Below are positions 29,582 to 39,032 of a stretch of DNA of 44,905 nt, in pieces. A model generated the notes under the pieces. The model saw only the letters and a program-made list of their open reading frames with translations, did no database searches and was not told the DNA's origin. Position 1 is the first letter of the stretch, and each line of letters starts with the position of its first letter. Origin of the DNA: Burkholderiaceae bacterium (GTDB lineage: Bacteria > Pseudomonadota > Gammaproteobacteria > Burkholderiales > Burkholderiaceae); the NCBI GenBank assembly GCA_947452535.1, contig CANGCM010000011.1, positions 1 to 44,905 of the forward strand. Direction: 5' to 3'. The position numbers and the translations under genes are program-made.

Positions 29582-30397
29582 ATGGATATGGATACCTTAT
29601 TTTTTGTTTTCTCAAAGATGGTGCAATTTTGTATTGAGCCACTCAATTGGGTCATCGTTTTTGTAGTGCTTAGCCTATTGTTTCTTGGGCTTAGGAAGAC
29701 TCATCTGTGCAAACGGTTCTTGCTATTGGCCCTGGTAGATTTATTGTTGGTTGGTTGGCTGCCAACTTCCGAGCTCTTTTTAAGGGCGCTGGAGGATGCC
29801 ACCCCCAAAGTCAGTCTCACGCAAATGTCAGCAAAAGACTTTGGTGGAATCATTATTTTGGGGGGTGCAATTGAGGGCGGTGAAATCGCTATAGATCGTG
29901 GTGAGATATCGATTGGATCTGCTGCTGAGCGGGTTACCAAGGCCTTTGAACTCATTCGTCAATATCCTGAGCTTCCCTTTATCTTTAGCGGCTTCTCTGG
30001 ACGCCTCTCTCCCAAAGGGATGTCTGAGGCAGATGCGTTCAAGCGCTTGGTAGCGGAGCAGGGGCTCCCCGATAGGAATGCCCATTATGAAAATCAGTCC
30101 CGTAATACCTATGAGAATGCATTAATGGTGAAACCGTTGGTTTTGGAGCTAGGGACAGTCGGCACAAATAACGCCCAAAAACCGTGGCTACTGATTACTT
30201 CGGCATCGCATATGTACCGATCATTAAAGATTTTCCAAAAACAGGGAATTGAGGTAATTCCGGTACCAGTGGATTACCAAACTAGCAACACCTTACGCTG
30301 GGGTAGATTTGACCTGGAAGATGGCGTACAGAACTGGAATAAGTTAATGCATGAGCTGATCGGGCTTCTGGCCTACTGGATTACGGGAAAGATCTAG
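29582..30397 (+). CDS. YdcF/ElyC-family (DUF218) membrane protein
   Basis: 271 residues. Two N-terminal hydrophobic segments (about 5-35 and 45-62) anchor a DUF218 domain that begins GGIIILGGAIEGGEI. Conserved features are the SAAERVTKAFELIRQYP helix, IFSGFSG, the E-x-x-S-x-x-T-x-x-N motif in YENQSRNTYENAL, LLITSASHMYRSLKIFQKQGIEVIPVPVDY, and a W-rich C-terminus. ElyC in E. coli affects envelope biogenesis and the lipid carrier; whether this protein does is inference. ATG 29588 is an alternative start. It is divergent from the photolyase gene and 32 bases before yqgE. Confidence 0.85.
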   Translation: MDMDTLFFVFSKMVQFCIEPLNWVIVFVVLSLLFLGLRKTHLCKRFLLLALVDLLLVGWLPTSELFLRALEDATPKVSLTQMSAKDFGGIIILGGAIEGGEIAIDRGEISIGSAAERVTKAFELIRQYPELPFIFSGFSGRLSPKGMSEADAFKRLVAEQGLPDRNAHYENQSRNTYENALMVKPLVLELGTVGTNNAQKPWLLITSASHMYRSLKIFQKQGIEVIPVPVDYQTSNTLRWGRFDLEDGVQNWNKLMHELIGLLAYWITGKI

Positions 30398-30429
30398 TCG
30401 TGATGAAGAATTCGGTAAAATAAAACCAC

Positions 30430-31086
30430 ATGAGCACGGCTAAAAAAGCCCCTGTGGGTCAGTCACAAATACCCACCCCGACTTCGAATCTTGAGTCATC
30501 TATTTCTTTTTCTGCCGACCATTTGGCAAATCAATTCTTAATTGCCATGCCAGGAATGGTGGATCCTAATTTTGCGGGTTCAGTGATCTATCTGTTTGAG
30601 CACACTGAGCGAGGCGCTATGGGTTTGGTGGTAAATCGACCTACAGAGGTAGATTTAGCAAGCCTTTTCGATAAGATTGAGCTCAAGCTTGAAATTGCCC
30701 CCTTACTTGATCAGCCCGTTTATTTTGGGGGTCCCGTGCAAATTGAGCGTGGGTTTGTCTTGCATGAGCCAACGGCTCAGGTGTTATATAGGTCCTCCCT
30801 AGCCGTTCCAGATGGCTTAACCATGACTACTTCTAAGGATGTATTAGAGGCGGTAGCTGCCGGTAATGGGCCTAGCAAGTTTCTGATGACTTTGGGCTAT
30901 GCCGGTTGGGGTGCTGGGCAGCTAGAGGAGGAAATCACCTTAAATGGTTGGATGAATGTGCCTTTATCTCGGCAGCAAATGAGCGACATTATTTTTGATA
31001 CTCCAGCTAGTCAAAGATATGATCGGACGATGAGTCACCTGGGTTTTGATCCTTCGCATCTATCGGGTGAGGCAGGGCATGCCTGA
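30430..31086 (+). CDS. yqgE: YqgE/AlgH-family protein
   Basis: 218 residues. The family signature is present: HLANQFLIAMPGMVDPNFAGSVIYLFEHTERGAMGLVVNRP, then PVYFGGPVQIERGFVLHE and GYAGWGAGQLEEEI. About 30 extra N-terminal residues, rich in Ser/Pro/Thr, precede the conserved domain; a later start would remove them, but none has a better ribosome site. The biochemical role of YqgE is not established. It overlaps ruvX by eight bases, and yqgE - ruvX (yqgF) pairing is very common in proteobacteria. Confidence 0.92.
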   Translation: MSTAKKAPVGQSQIPTPTSNLESSISFSADHLANQFLIAMPGMVDPNFAGSVIYLFEHTERGAMGLVVNRPTEVDLASLFDKIELKLEIAPLLDQPVYFGGPVQIERGFVLHEPTAQVLYRSSLAVPDGLTMTTSKDVLEAVAAGNGPSKFLMTLGYAGWGAGQLEEEITLNGWMNVPLSRQQMSDIIFDTPASQRYDRTMSHLGFDPSHLSGEAGHA

Positions 31087-31501
31087 GGAGATGGGGCTTC
31101 CCGAGCTAACGGTAATGGCCTTTGACTTTGGGACAAGACGTATCGGCGTGGCTGTAGGAAATACGCTGACTCAGGTCGGGCAGCCTCTGAAAACGGTTTC
31201 TGAGACATCTAGTGATGCTTCTTTCAAAGTAATTGAGGGGCTCCTGAGGGAGTGGCAGCCCAATCGCCTCGTAGTAGGATTGCCTTACCACCCTGATGGA
31301 GCTGAGCATGACATGAGTGCTAAAGCCCGCCGTTTTGGCAACCAGCTTCATGGCCGCTTTCAGTTACCAGTAGATTGGGTGGATGAGCGTTATACCTCGG
31401 CTGTTTTAGAGGGTGATCCAAACATGCGAGACAATTTGGATGCCCAGTCTGCGGCCTTAATATTGGAACAGTATTTTCTTGAGAAGAATTGGATGAGTTG
31501 A
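31079..31501 (+). CDS. ruvX: RuvX/YqgF RNase H-like nuclease
   Basis: 140 residues. An RNase H-fold nuclease, linked in E. coli to maturation of the 16S rRNA 5' end and proposed as a Holliday-junction resolvase. VMAFDFGTRRIGVAVGN (Asp16) is the first catalytic strand; VVGLPYHPDGAEHDMSAKARRFG and the WVDERYTSAVL strand hold the other acidic residues. The start at ATG 31079 overlaps the yqgE stop and follows GAGGCAGGG; ATG 31091 is an alternative. pyrR starts one base after its stop, so translation is probably coupled. Confidence 0.93.
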   Translation: MPEEMGLPELTVMAFDFGTRRIGVAVGNTLTQVGQPLKTVSETSSDASFKVIEGLLREWQPNRLVVGLPYHPDGAEHDMSAKARRFGNQLHGRFQLPVDWVDERYTSAVLEGDPNMRDNLDAQSAALILEQYFLEKNWMS

Positions 31502-31502
31502 G

Positions 31503-32009
31503 ATGAATGCAGAGCAGTCTTACCTAAAATTGCTACAGGAGTTACGCAAGCGTAAGGATGCTGGCGATGTATTTGAATTGGCCGGTCTTGCAATGGGCGG
31601 CGCCTGGATTGCTGAGCGTTTGGCGGCTGATTTAAGTTTGCCTCACTTTGGTGTAATTAATGTGGCGTTTCATCGAGATGATTATGCTGAGAAGGGAATG
31701 ACGGCGCTTCGCACCGCAAGTACGATGCCTACCCACCTTCCTTTTGAAGTGAATGGCGCAAACGTGATTCTGATTGATGATGTTTTGTTGACTGGTCGCA
31801 CGGTTCGCGCAGCTCTAAATGAATTATTTGACTTTGGTCGGCCTGCGCAAGTGGAGCTCATGGTCTTGGCTGATCGTCAGAATCGTGAGTTGCCAGTCTC
31901 CGCAGGTTTTGTAGGAGAGCAGGTAAGCGTTCCCGATAGTCAAATTCTCGTGTTAGAAAAAGATGGTTCTGGCAAGTTCAGCTTCCAATTAGAGGAGCGC
32001 GCAGCATGA
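31503..32009 (+). CDS. pyrR: PyrR-type phosphoribosyltransferase
   Basis: 168 residues. Family members combine weak uracil phosphoribosyltransferase activity with UMP-dependent control of pyr mRNA. The PRPP-binding loop [18 protein letters not shown] is at about 88-105, and [11 protein letters not shown] is the usual flexible loop region. It lies between ruvX and pyrB, with a 4-base overlap to pyrB. There is no leader between ruvX and pyrR large enough for an attenuator, so if it controls the operon the RNA target must lie elsewhere. Regulatory activity in betaproteobacteria is not something the sequence shows. Confidence 0.9.
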   Translation: MNAEQSYLKLLQELRKRKDAGDVFELAGLAMGGAWIAERLAADLSLPHFGVINVAFHRDDYAEKGMTALRTASTMPTHLPFEVNGANVILIDDVLLTGRTVRAALNELFDFGRPAQVELMVLADRQNRELPVSAGFVGEQVSVPDSQILVLEKDGSGKFSFQLEERAA

Positions 32010-32986
32010 GCGAGATTACTCAGTCCGTGAATACTCCGATAAATCAGTTTAATGCTGCTGGAGAGCTAACCCATTTGTTAACTTTAGAGGGTTTGCCGAA
32101 AGAGCAGATTCTTCATATTCTTGATACTGCCCAGCAGTTTGTTAGTGTGACTAATCCTGCGCGAGAAGTAAAAAAAGTTCCATTACTTCGTGGCAAGAGC
32201 GTATTTAACCTCTTCTTTGAGAATTCCACCCGTACTCGAACCACTTTTGAGATTGCTGCCAATCGCTTATCAGCGGATGTGATTAATTTAGACATCTCTA
32301 CCTCTTCAACCGCCAAAGGTGAGAGCCTCTTAGATACGATTGATAACTTAGTAGCAATGCAGGCGGATATTTTTGTGGTGCGCCATGGCGTCTCTAGAGC
32401 ACCGATTGAGATTGCTCGACATGTACCTGCGCATGTCCATGTCGTCAATGCCGGCGATGGCAGTCATCAGCATCCGACGCAAGGTCTACTGGATATGTAT
32501 ACGATGCGCCACTTTAAGAAAGGCTTTAGTGGTCTGAAGGTCGCCATTGTTGGTGACATCGTCCATAGCCGTGTAGCCAAATCCAATATCTGCGCTTTGA
32601 GAACATTGGGCTGTACCGACATTCGTGCAATTGGCCCTGAAAGTCTTTTACCAAATGATTTAGATATGCTGGGAGTAAAGGTCTTTCATAGCATGGAAGA
32701 GGGCTTGAAGGGCGTTGATGTCGTGATGACCTTACGTATTCAAAAGGAGCGCATGGAGGTTGGGCAGGTTCCTGAGGGTGATGCTTTCTTTAAGCAATAT
32801 GGCTTGACGCCTAGCCGTTTGGCCTTAGCTAAACCCGATGCCATCGTGATGCATCCAGGTCCCATGAATCGTGGTGTAGAAATTGATTCCGTGGTGGCTG
32901 ATGGCCCTCAATCCGTCATTTTGAATCAAGTTACTTTTGGTATTGCAGTGCGTATGGCTGTCATGTCGATTGTTGCTGCTAACTAG
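32006..32986 (+). CDS. pyrB: Aspartate carbamoyltransferase catalytic subunit
   Basis: 326 residues. It condenses carbamoyl phosphate and aspartate, the committed step of pyrimidine synthesis. The carbamoyl-phosphate loop [12 protein letters not shown] is intact, with [22 protein letters not shown], and the aspartate-side [12 protein letters not shown] motif. About 20 extra N-terminal residues precede the family core. It overlaps pyrR by four bases. Related genomes often have pyrC next; here a glycosyltransferase gene starts 25 bases later, so pyrC must be elsewhere. No pyrI is present, as is usual for the pyrR-linked class. Confidence 0.96.
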   Translation: MSEITQSVNTPINQFNAAGELTHLLTLEGLPKEQILHILDTAQQFVSVTNPAREVKKVPLLRGKSVFNLFFENSTRTRTTFEIAANRLSADVINLDISTSSTAKGESLLDTIDNLVAMQADIFVVRHGVSRAPIEIARHVPAHVHVVNAGDGSHQHPTQGLLDMYTMRHFKKGFSGLKVAIVGDIVHSRVAKSNICALRTLGCTDIRAIGPESLLPNDLDMLGVKVFHSMEEGLKGVDVVMTLRIQKERMEVGQVPEGDAFFKQYGLTPSRLALAKPDAIVMHPGPMNRGVEIDSVVADGPQSVILNQVTFGIAVRMAVMSIVAAN

Positions 32987-33010
32987 TCGCCATTAATAAT
33001 AGTTGCGCTA

Positions 33011-34351
33011 ATGCAAAAAAAGAACTGGTTAATTTTGTCCCATGGTTTCAATATGGATGGTAGGGCATCTAGCCTCACTATTACTGACAAGATTCCTTAT
33101 TTGCTAAAAGCCGGTATCAAGCCGCATGTCTTTAGTGCAATTACCGGAATTAAAGATAATCGTTTTCCTCATCAGCAATTTTTAGCTTGGGGTCCCGCAG
33201 CCTTTCGTTTTGATTTTCGTCATTGGATTGCAAACCAGTATGGCCGCGGCCTCTTTTATAAAATTTCTACCGGATTAGTTTCTCTATTGCTCGCCCCTTT
33301 GATTGCATTGGAGAAGTTCTTTCTTGGCTACTCTAGTCAGTGGTCATGGGCAATGCCCGCATATGTGTACGGCTTAAGCTTAATTAAAAATGGTAAGGTC
33401 GATTTAATCTATTCGACTGGCGGCGCATGGTCTGCACACTTAGCGGGTCTATGGCTTAAGAAAAAAACAGGCTTACCTTGGATTGTAGAAATTCATGATC
33501 CTTTGGTGATCCGAAGTGATCCCACTGATCTAGGATTTGATAAGTCCAAAAATCGTGATGCACGATTTCGGCAGTATCTAGAAAAGCAAATTTGTAAATA
33601 TGCAGATTTGGCTTGGTGGTTCACTGATGGCGCCTTGCATTATGCAAAGGTTCGCAATCCCAATCTCAACACCCCCAACAATGCCCATGGTTTTATAGTC
33701 TCTCCAGGTGCGGAGCCGCCTGGAGGTTTGGGCGCGCCCAAGAAACATCAATATTCCGAGCATCTCAATTTATGCCACTTTGGTTCTTTAGCAAATGATC
33801 GCTCGCTCTCTACTATCCTGAGGGCTCTAGTCCCGCTATTTAAGAAATTCCCTGAAGCCAGGCAGCACATTCGGATACATGCTTATGGCGCACCGTTAGA
33901 CCCATTGACAGTAAATGCAGTTGAGGCTCTAGAATTTGGGGATGTATTGTTGGCTCATGGTCGTTTAGAGAGGGATCTAAAGTCCGGAAAATCTGGTAGA
34001 GAGCGGGTGGTAGAAAAGATGCAATCCGCTGATGTATTAATGCTGCTACATGGCAATGATGAATGGTGTGCTGAATATATCCCCTCAAAGCTTTATGACT
34101 ACCTTTGGACAGGGCGACCCATCTGGGGTATTACACATCGCAATCCCCAGTTGGATGAAATGTTGTTAGATCGTGGTGCCTACCTAAGTTCTCAGGGTGA
34201 TATCGAGGCTGTAGAGCTTGCCTTAGAGAGAATTTGGTTGGACTGGAAAAATGAGAAATTAATAGAGCCTAAGTGGTTGCCAGTAGGCGTTGATCAGGCT
34301 GCGTATAGAATACTTTCAGAAGTTCAAGAAAAAACTGAAAGAAGCTTTTGA
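33011..34351 (+). CDS. GT-B fold glycosyltransferase, target unknown
   Basis: 446 residues. The N-terminus WLILSHGFNMDGRASSLTITDKIPYLLKAGI resembles donor/acceptor-side folds of GT4-like enzymes. A hydrophobic stretch (about 85-105) could touch the membrane. DLIYSTGGAWSAHLAGLWLKKKTGLPWIVEIHDP is the mid-domain block, and the C-terminal half has HFGSLANDRSLSTILRALVPL and EYIPSKLYDYLWTGRPIWGI, with the Glu typical of nucleotide-sugar binding. Sugar and acceptor are unknown. It begins the surface-polysaccharide block directly behind pyrB, and its stop overlaps the TTG start of the next gene. Confidence 0.8.
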   Translation: MQKKNWLILSHGFNMDGRASSLTITDKIPYLLKAGIKPHVFSAITGIKDNRFPHQQFLAWGPAAFRFDFRHWIANQYGRGLFYKISTGLVSLLLAPLIALEKFFLGYSSQWSWAMPAYVYGLSLIKNGKVDLIYSTGGAWSAHLAGLWLKKKTGLPWIVEIHDPLVIRSDPTDLGFDKSKNRDARFRQYLEKQICKYADLAWWFTDGALHYAKVRNPNLNTPNNAHGFIVSPGAEPPGGLGAPKKHQYSEHLNLCHFGSLANDRSLSTILRALVPLFKKFPEARQHIRIHAYGAPLDPLTVNAVEALEFGDVLLAHGRLERDLKSGKSGRERVVEKMQSADVLMLLHGNDEWCAEYIPSKLYDYLWTGRPIWGITHRNPQLDEMLLDRGAYLSSQGDIEAVELALERIWLDWKNEKLIEPKWLPVGVDQAAYRILSEVQEKTERSF

Positions 34352-35250
34352 AAGACCTCGTTCTCTACTGTAAGTCGTACCGCCGAGATTTTCTTCGCCT
34401 AAGGCGCTTGTTAACATCGATCACGCAATATAACGTTGATCAAATCCCCTTTTATATTTCTACACCTGAAAATCAGTACCAGGACTTAATTTCTGCTTTA
34501 GGTACAAGCAGTGGCTTTCATTGGGTATCCGATGAATCGATCATTGCCGCAAATCCGCTTGTGCCGTTTGGCATTGAAAAAACAAGATCAGGCGGTTTAA
34601 GTCAGCAGGCAATTAAGTCAGAGTTTTGGCGCCTAGGGATTAGCGAGAATTATGTGTGCCTCGACTCCGACTGTAGCTTTATTACGGAATTCAAAAAATT
34701 AGATTTTCTGAGTTCCGATGGCAATCCATATACCGTTATCTACCAGAACAAAGAGTTTTTTCAACTCGCAATCAATCGCGGGCAAGGTAAGGCTCAGTCC
34801 AATCTTCGGAGAGAAGGTGATCGGGTTAAGGCTTTATTTTCAAGGGCTGGCCCAAATTACTATTGCCCATGCCCACCATTTATCTGGTCTGCTAAAGTAT
34901 GGGAGTCGCTGGATCAACAATACTTGAGGCCAAAGGGTATGACTTTCTGGGACATCTCTAGTGACGATCATCCTGAAACCTTGTTATATCTAGAGGCCTT
35001 ATTGAATTACCATGCTATTCCTTTGCACCCTATCGAGCAACTATTCAGAATTTATTACTATGATTGGCAGTACTATCTTTTGCGTCGAACGGGTGAAGCA
35101 GAAGGTAAGTTAAAAACCAATTATCTAGGGGTAATTTATCAGTCTAACTGGAACCCGGGCATGGATTTTGGCGTAGCTACAAAATCGCTTGCCTCTCGTG
35201 CGCTTCGAAGTATGAAGCGTTTTGGGCGCTATCTCCAAAGTTATATTTAG
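34348..35250 (+). CDS. DUF6492-like protein, possible glycosyltransferase
   Basis: 300 residues from a TTG start that overlaps the previous stop by four bases; a purine-rich GAAAGAAG lies just upstream. It starts KDLVLYCKSYRRDFLRLRRLLTSI, has YVCLDSDCSF with an acidic D106-S-D108 pair like the metal site of GT-A enzymes, and a later DDHPETLLYLEALLNYH. This matches my memory of the DUF6492 family, which is found among glycan genes. There is no signal peptide. Catalysis is inferred from the acidic pair and the setting; the family has no assigned reaction that I know of. Confidence 0.65.
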   Translation: MKDLVLYCKSYRRDFLRLRRLLTSITQYNVDQIPFYISTPENQYQDLISALGTSSGFHWVSDESIIAANPLVPFGIEKTRSGGLSQQAIKSEFWRLGISENYVCLDSDCSFITEFKKLDFLSSDGNPYTVIYQNKEFFQLAINRGQGKAQSNLRREGDRVKALFSRAGPNYYCPCPPFIWSAKVWESLDQQYLRPKGMTFWDISSDDHPETLLYLEALLNYHAIPLHPIEQLFRIYYYDWQYYLLRRTGEAEGKLKTNYLGVIYQSNWNPGMDFGVATKSLASRALRSMKRFGRYLQSYI

Positions 35251-35253
35251 CAC

Positions 35254-35985
35254 ATGGGTTATTCGCACTCACCAATAAATATTTTAGTAATTTCGCTCAA
35301 GCGATCGCTTGAGCGAAGAAGGCAGGTCGAGCAAGAAATGCAGAAAATTTCTATGCCGTGGGCTTTTTTGGATGCAGTTGACGGTGCCGCTCTCGCAGTG
35401 CCACCAATTGAGTATAAAAAAAATAAAGTCAAAAGATTGCAAGGCTATGCTTTAACTCCCAACGAAATTGGATGTTATCTATCTCATAAAGAAGCTTGGA
35501 AGTGTTGCGTTGAAGAAAACATTCCGACCTTAATATTAGAAGATGACTTTGTCTTAACTTCTGATTTTGAGAGAACCTTAAATATCTTACTAAATGAAGT
35601 TACCGAATGGGATTTTGTTAGGTTGCAGGGTTTATACGAAGTACCTTTTAAACAGGTTCTTGAGCAATCAGGGCTTTTCTTGGTGAAAAATCAGGGTGAT
35701 GCAGTGGGGGCAACAGCGTACTTACTAAAGCCCCGGATTGCAATGCAACTGATAAAACACTCAGTTGATATCTACGAGCCCGTAGATCATTTCTTGGAGC
35801 ACCATCAAAAGCATGGCCTAGAGTTCCTCGCTATTCGACCATATCCTATTGATATTACTCGAGCTAAATCCACGATTGCAGATCGTTCAGAGCGGGCTCC
35901 TGTGAGGGGGCTCCAAAAGCATGTGCGATCTGTTGCCCGTATAGTGGATAGGATGTTTAGTAAAGAGCCTTGGTTCCCAAAGTAA
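35254..35985 (+). CDS. GT25-family LPS glycosyltransferase
   Basis: 243 residues. The family adds sugars, often galactose, to LPS or lipooligosaccharide cores. NILVISLKRSLERRRQVEQEMQ at the N-terminus, FLDAVDG, then PNEIGCYLSHKEAWKCCVEENIPTLILEDDFVL form the GT25 signature with the acidic metal site. A further GDAVGATAYLLKPRIAMQLI block is also typical. It follows the DUF6492 gene by three bases and is convergent with the GT10 gene, whose stop is one base away. Donor sugar cannot be told from sequence. Confidence 0.88.
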   Translation: MGYSHSPINILVISLKRSLERRRQVEQEMQKISMPWAFLDAVDGAALAVPPIEYKKNKVKRLQGYALTPNEIGCYLSHKEAWKCCVEENIPTLILEDDFVLTSDFERTLNILLNEVTEWDFVRLQGLYEVPFKQVLEQSGLFLVKNQGDAVGATAYLLKPRIAMQLIKHSVDIYEPVDHFLEHHQKHGLEFLAIRPYPIDITRAKSTIADRSERAPVRGLQKHVRSVARIVDRMFSKEPWFPK

Positions 35986-36957
35986 TTAACTCAATGCAGT
36001 TTGTATTACATCTTTGAGATAATTTTTTAAGGGCTGCAGCGATGGTCTCTTCAAGAACAACGGTTGATCAGCATAACTGAGTAAAATATTTTTAGAGTGA
36101 AGAATGTTGCCTAAATCAGAAAAGTAATTTCCTGACATCGGGGCGAGATTAATACATGCTAGCGGATTAAAGTCGACTTTGACATTTTCATCGACCCAAG
36201 TAATTGGAAGACACCCTGCCATAAATGCCTCTGGAATTTTTTCAGTGTAGTAGCCTGGGTGCATCCCATTCTCAGGACACAAATTGAATGCGAAATGCTG
36301 TAGTTCATCAAATTTAATCAAGCCACTTTCGGTATGATTTTTGATCTGAGGGTTAAACGATTTCCCAAATTCTACGACCTCAATGTGTCTTTTTACAGCC
36401 TCTAGCAAAGTCCCCCTGGGCTCTCGTAAGTGGGATGCAAAAATAGCTACTTTCTGAGGGCGACTTAGAAAGTCTTGACCCAATGGGTTGCAGAGGCGTT
36501 CTAAGTTAAGTAGGCGACCAAATCGAGGATTCTGATTTCCAATAACGCCTTCCTCACTCCAATCAACCATTTCCATCCAATAAGGCATTCGAATGTGATG
36601 GGGATTAGAAATGCCTAAATCAAATGAAATTGAGTAGTCGCAACGCTGAAAATCATGCCTTACGTTTTCACCAGTAATAAAAAGAGTAAGCGGTTGATTC
36701 AGTCTTGCTATTTTGGGATCTTGGCGGATTTCTTTAGTGCTGTTGAATAGTGAGCGTAATGGTTTTGGAACCCAATTTCGTGTTTTTTTATCTGCGAAAA
36801 ATGGCCCATAGATCAAGAGCTCGCAATTTGCAGGGGTAGTCCAAACCGGGGTATATCCCAAGCTTCGAATCACTGTAGGCACTAGAGATTCTTGAAAGTC
36901 CTTGGCAACGCCTAGGGTAGCAATTTTGATGGGTTCTAGATCAGGCATAATTTGCAT
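35986..36957 (-). CDS. GT10-family (alpha-1,3/4-fucosyltransferase-like) protein
   Basis: 323 residues. The GT10 hallmark is [31 protein letters not shown] at about 224-254, the equivalent of the family FALAFENS-x-x-x-DYVTEK block, with Glu229-Asn230 and Glu239-Lys240. Upstream, [22 protein letters not shown] and [20 protein letters not shown] also fit. Bacterial members add fucose or related sugars to LPS. No GDP-fucose synthesis genes are in the window. It is the only minus-strand gene in the block and looks AT-rich (20 of 60 G or C on one line counted). Start at 36957 or 36948. Confidence 0.8.
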   Translation of the reverse strand: MQIMPDLEPIKIATLGVAKDFQESLVPTVIRSLGYTPVWTTPANCELLIYGPFFADKKTRNWVPKPLRSLFNSTKEIRQDPKIARLNQPLTLFITGENVRHDFQRCDYSISFDLGISNPHHIRMPYWMEMVDWSEEGVIGNQNPRFGRLLNLERLCNPLGQDFLSRPQKVAIFASHLREPRGTLLEAVKRHIEVVEFGKSFNPQIKNHTESGLIKFDELQHFAFNLCPENGMHPGYYTEKIPEAFMAGCLPITWVDENVKVDFNPLACINLAPMSGNYFSDLGNILHSKNILLSYADQPLFLKRPSLQPLKNYLKDVIQTALS

Positions 36958-36984
36958 AATACCCCTTCATGTGGCTTGATAAAT

Positions 36985-38043
36985 ATGATTCTCGTAACTG
37001 GCGGTGCCGGCTTCATCGGCGGTAATTTTGTACTCGACTGGCTTAAAGAGCCCAGCAATGAGGGGATTATCAATCTTGATAAGCTAACCTATGCCGGAAA
37101 TCTATCTACTCTCGATTCTTTGAGGGGCGATCCCCGTCATGTCTTCGTGCAGGGCGATATTGGTGATCAAGAGTTGGTTGCAAGATTGCTCAGAGAGTAT
37201 CGGCCTCGCGCCATTATTAATTTTGCTGCTGAAAGTCATGTCGACCGCTCCATCCATGGGCCCGCAGAATTTATTACTACTAATATTGTAGGCACCTTCA
37301 ATCTCCTTGAATGTGCCCGTGAATATTGGAATGGTTTAGATGAATCTTCTAAAAAAGGCTTTCGCTTTCATCACGTATCGACTGATGAAGTTTACGGCTC
37401 TTTATCGTTAGTAGACCCTGCTTTTACAGAAAAAAATGCCTATGAGCCTAATAGTCCATATTCCGCCTCTAAAGCAGCCTCCGATCATTTAGTGCGCGCC
37501 TGGTTTCATACCTATGGCTTTCCTGTGGTGACTACCAATTGCTCAAATAACTACGGACCATACCATTTCCCAGAGAAGTTAATTCCACTGGTGATTCTCA
37601 ATGCGCTCAATGGCAAGCCATTACCTATTTATGGTGATGGACAGCAGGTTCGTGATTGGCTTTATGTGGGCGATCATTGCTCTGCAATTCGCAAGGTATT
37701 GGCTAAAGGTAGACTAGGGGAGACCTATAACATTGGAGGTTGGAATGAAAAAGCCAACATCGATGTCGTTAAAACGATTTGTGCGATCTTGGATGAATTA
37801 AGGCCGCTTTCAGATGGTAAGTCTTATGTGGAGCAAATAACTTATGTCAAGGATCGTCCCGGTCACGATCGCCGCTATGCAATTGACGCTAGTAAGATTG
37901 AGCGTGAATTAGCTTGGCGACCTGCAGAAACCTTTGATACTGGAATTCGTAAAACAGTTCAATGGTATTTGGATAATCCGGCTTGGGTAGAGGGAGTGGT
38001 GAGTGGTACTTATCGCGACTGGCTTCAGAAGCAGTACAACTAG
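36985..38043 (+). CDS. rmlB: dTDP-glucose 4,6-dehydratase
   Basis: 352 residues. It makes dTDP-4-keto-6-deoxyglucose, the second step to dTDP-L-rhamnose. It is an extended SDR: NAD loop TGGAGFIGG at 5-13, [24 protein letters not shown] with the active-site Thr-Asp-Glu, [15 protein letters not shown] with Tyr-x-x-x-Lys, and [20 protein letters not shown]. An in-frame TTG lies 11 codons upstream inside the GT10 gene region, but ATG 36985 gives the canonical N-terminus. First of the rmlBDAC run, divergent from the GT10 gene with only 27 bases between the starts. Confidence 0.97.
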   Translation: MILVTGGAGFIGGNFVLDWLKEPSNEGIINLDKLTYAGNLSTLDSLRGDPRHVFVQGDIGDQELVARLLREYRPRAIINFAAESHVDRSIHGPAEFITTNIVGTFNLLECAREYWNGLDESSKKGFRFHHVSTDEVYGSLSLVDPAFTEKNAYEPNSPYSASKAASDHLVRAWFHTYGFPVVTTNCSNNYGPYHFPEKLIPLVILNALNGKPLPIYGDGQQVRDWLYVGDHCSAIRKVLAKGRLGETYNIGGWNEKANIDVVKTICAILDELRPLSDGKSYVEQITYVKDRPGHDRRYAIDASKIERELAWRPAETFDTGIRKTVQWYLDNPAWVEGVVSGTYRDWLQKQYN

Positions 38044-38059
38044 TTTACTGATCAAATAG

Positions 38060-39022
38060 ATGAATATCCTGGTATTTGGCAAAGATGGGCAATTAGGCAA
38101 AGCGTTTCATGCTTTACTTGATGCGCAATTATCTGCTGTAGTTGATAAACCAAACATTCAATACGTAGGTCGCTCTGAATGCGATCTTTCCAACACCATT
38201 GCTTTGACAGCGCTCCTGCATCAATTTCAGCCCAATCTCATCATTAATGCATCGGCATATACAGCTGTTGATAAGGCTGAAACCGAGATAACACTAGCTT
38301 TTGCAATCAATGCGATAGCGCCTGAGATCATGGCGCAATACGCTGTAGATCAAGGTGCTACTTTCTTGCACTACTCAACAGACTATGTTTTTGATGGTGA
38401 GAAATATGGCTACTACTTAGAGGGTGATCTCTGCAATCCTCTAGGAATTTATGGCAAAAGTAAAGCTACTGGAGAAGAAGCGGTTGCTAGAGTGTTTTCC
38501 GGTAGTAGCGGTAATGGTCAATATGCCATCTTGAGAACGAGCTGGGTGTATGGTGATGGCAATAACTTTATTCGTACTATTTTACGTTTAGCTAAAGACC
38601 GAGAAGAGCTCAAGGTCATCAATGATCAATATGGCGTTCCCACGAGTGCACAGTGGTTGGCGCAAATGAGTATCAATTTAGTGATCGATGAAAAAGGGGT
38701 GCTCAGAAAGTTTGCCTCCGGTGTTTATCATGCCGTTCCCGCTGGAGAAACTACTTGGTATGGTTTGGCAGCTTTGGCTGTGCAAGCGGCATTAGATGTG
38801 GGTGCGCACCTAAAGGTGGCGCCAGATGCGATTCAGCCGATTCCTGCCTTGGAATACCCCTTACCCGCCCCCAGACCCATGAATTCAAGAATGTCGACCG
38901 ATAAGCTGCGCCAACTGCTTGAAGGCCGAGGCGATATGTCAAAATTGCAACAACTCAATCAGCCTTGGGATCTAGCCGTTAGGGCTTATATTTCTCATTT
39001 AGCTAAAGATGGACTTATCTAG
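38060..39022 (+). CDS. rmlD: dTDP-4-dehydrorhamnose reductase
   Basis: 320 residues, slightly longer than the usual 300. It reduces dTDP-4-keto-L-rhamnose to dTDP-L-rhamnose. [16 protein letters not shown] is the nucleotide loop, then [32 protein letters not shown], and the [10 protein letters not shown] catalytic Tyr-x-x-x-Lys. LRTSWVYG and a C-terminal [13 protein letters not shown] block are typical. It follows rmlB by 16 bases and rmlA begins just after it, or overlaps it if the earlier ATG is used. Confidence 0.96.
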   Translation: MNILVFGKDGQLGKAFHALLDAQLSAVVDKPNIQYVGRSECDLSNTIALTALLHQFQPNLIINASAYTAVDKAETEITLAFAINAIAPEIMAQYAVDQGATFLHYSTDYVFDGEKYGYYLEGDLCNPLGIYGKSKATGEEAVARVFSGSSGNGQYAILRTSWVYGDGNNFIRTILRLAKDREELKVINDQYGVPTSAQWLAQMSINLVIDEKGVLRKFASGVYHAVPAGETTWYGLAALAVQAALDVGAHLKVAPDAIQPIPALEYPLPAPRPMNSRMSTDKLRQLLEGRGDMSKLQQLNQPWDLAVRAYISHLAKDGLI

Positions 39023-39032
39023 AAAGAATGCC

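Noticed and set aside
33011..36957. Transferase block as a mobile element
   Set aside because: No transposase, integrase, tRNA attachment site or terminal repeats are visible at either edge, so transfer is only a possibility.
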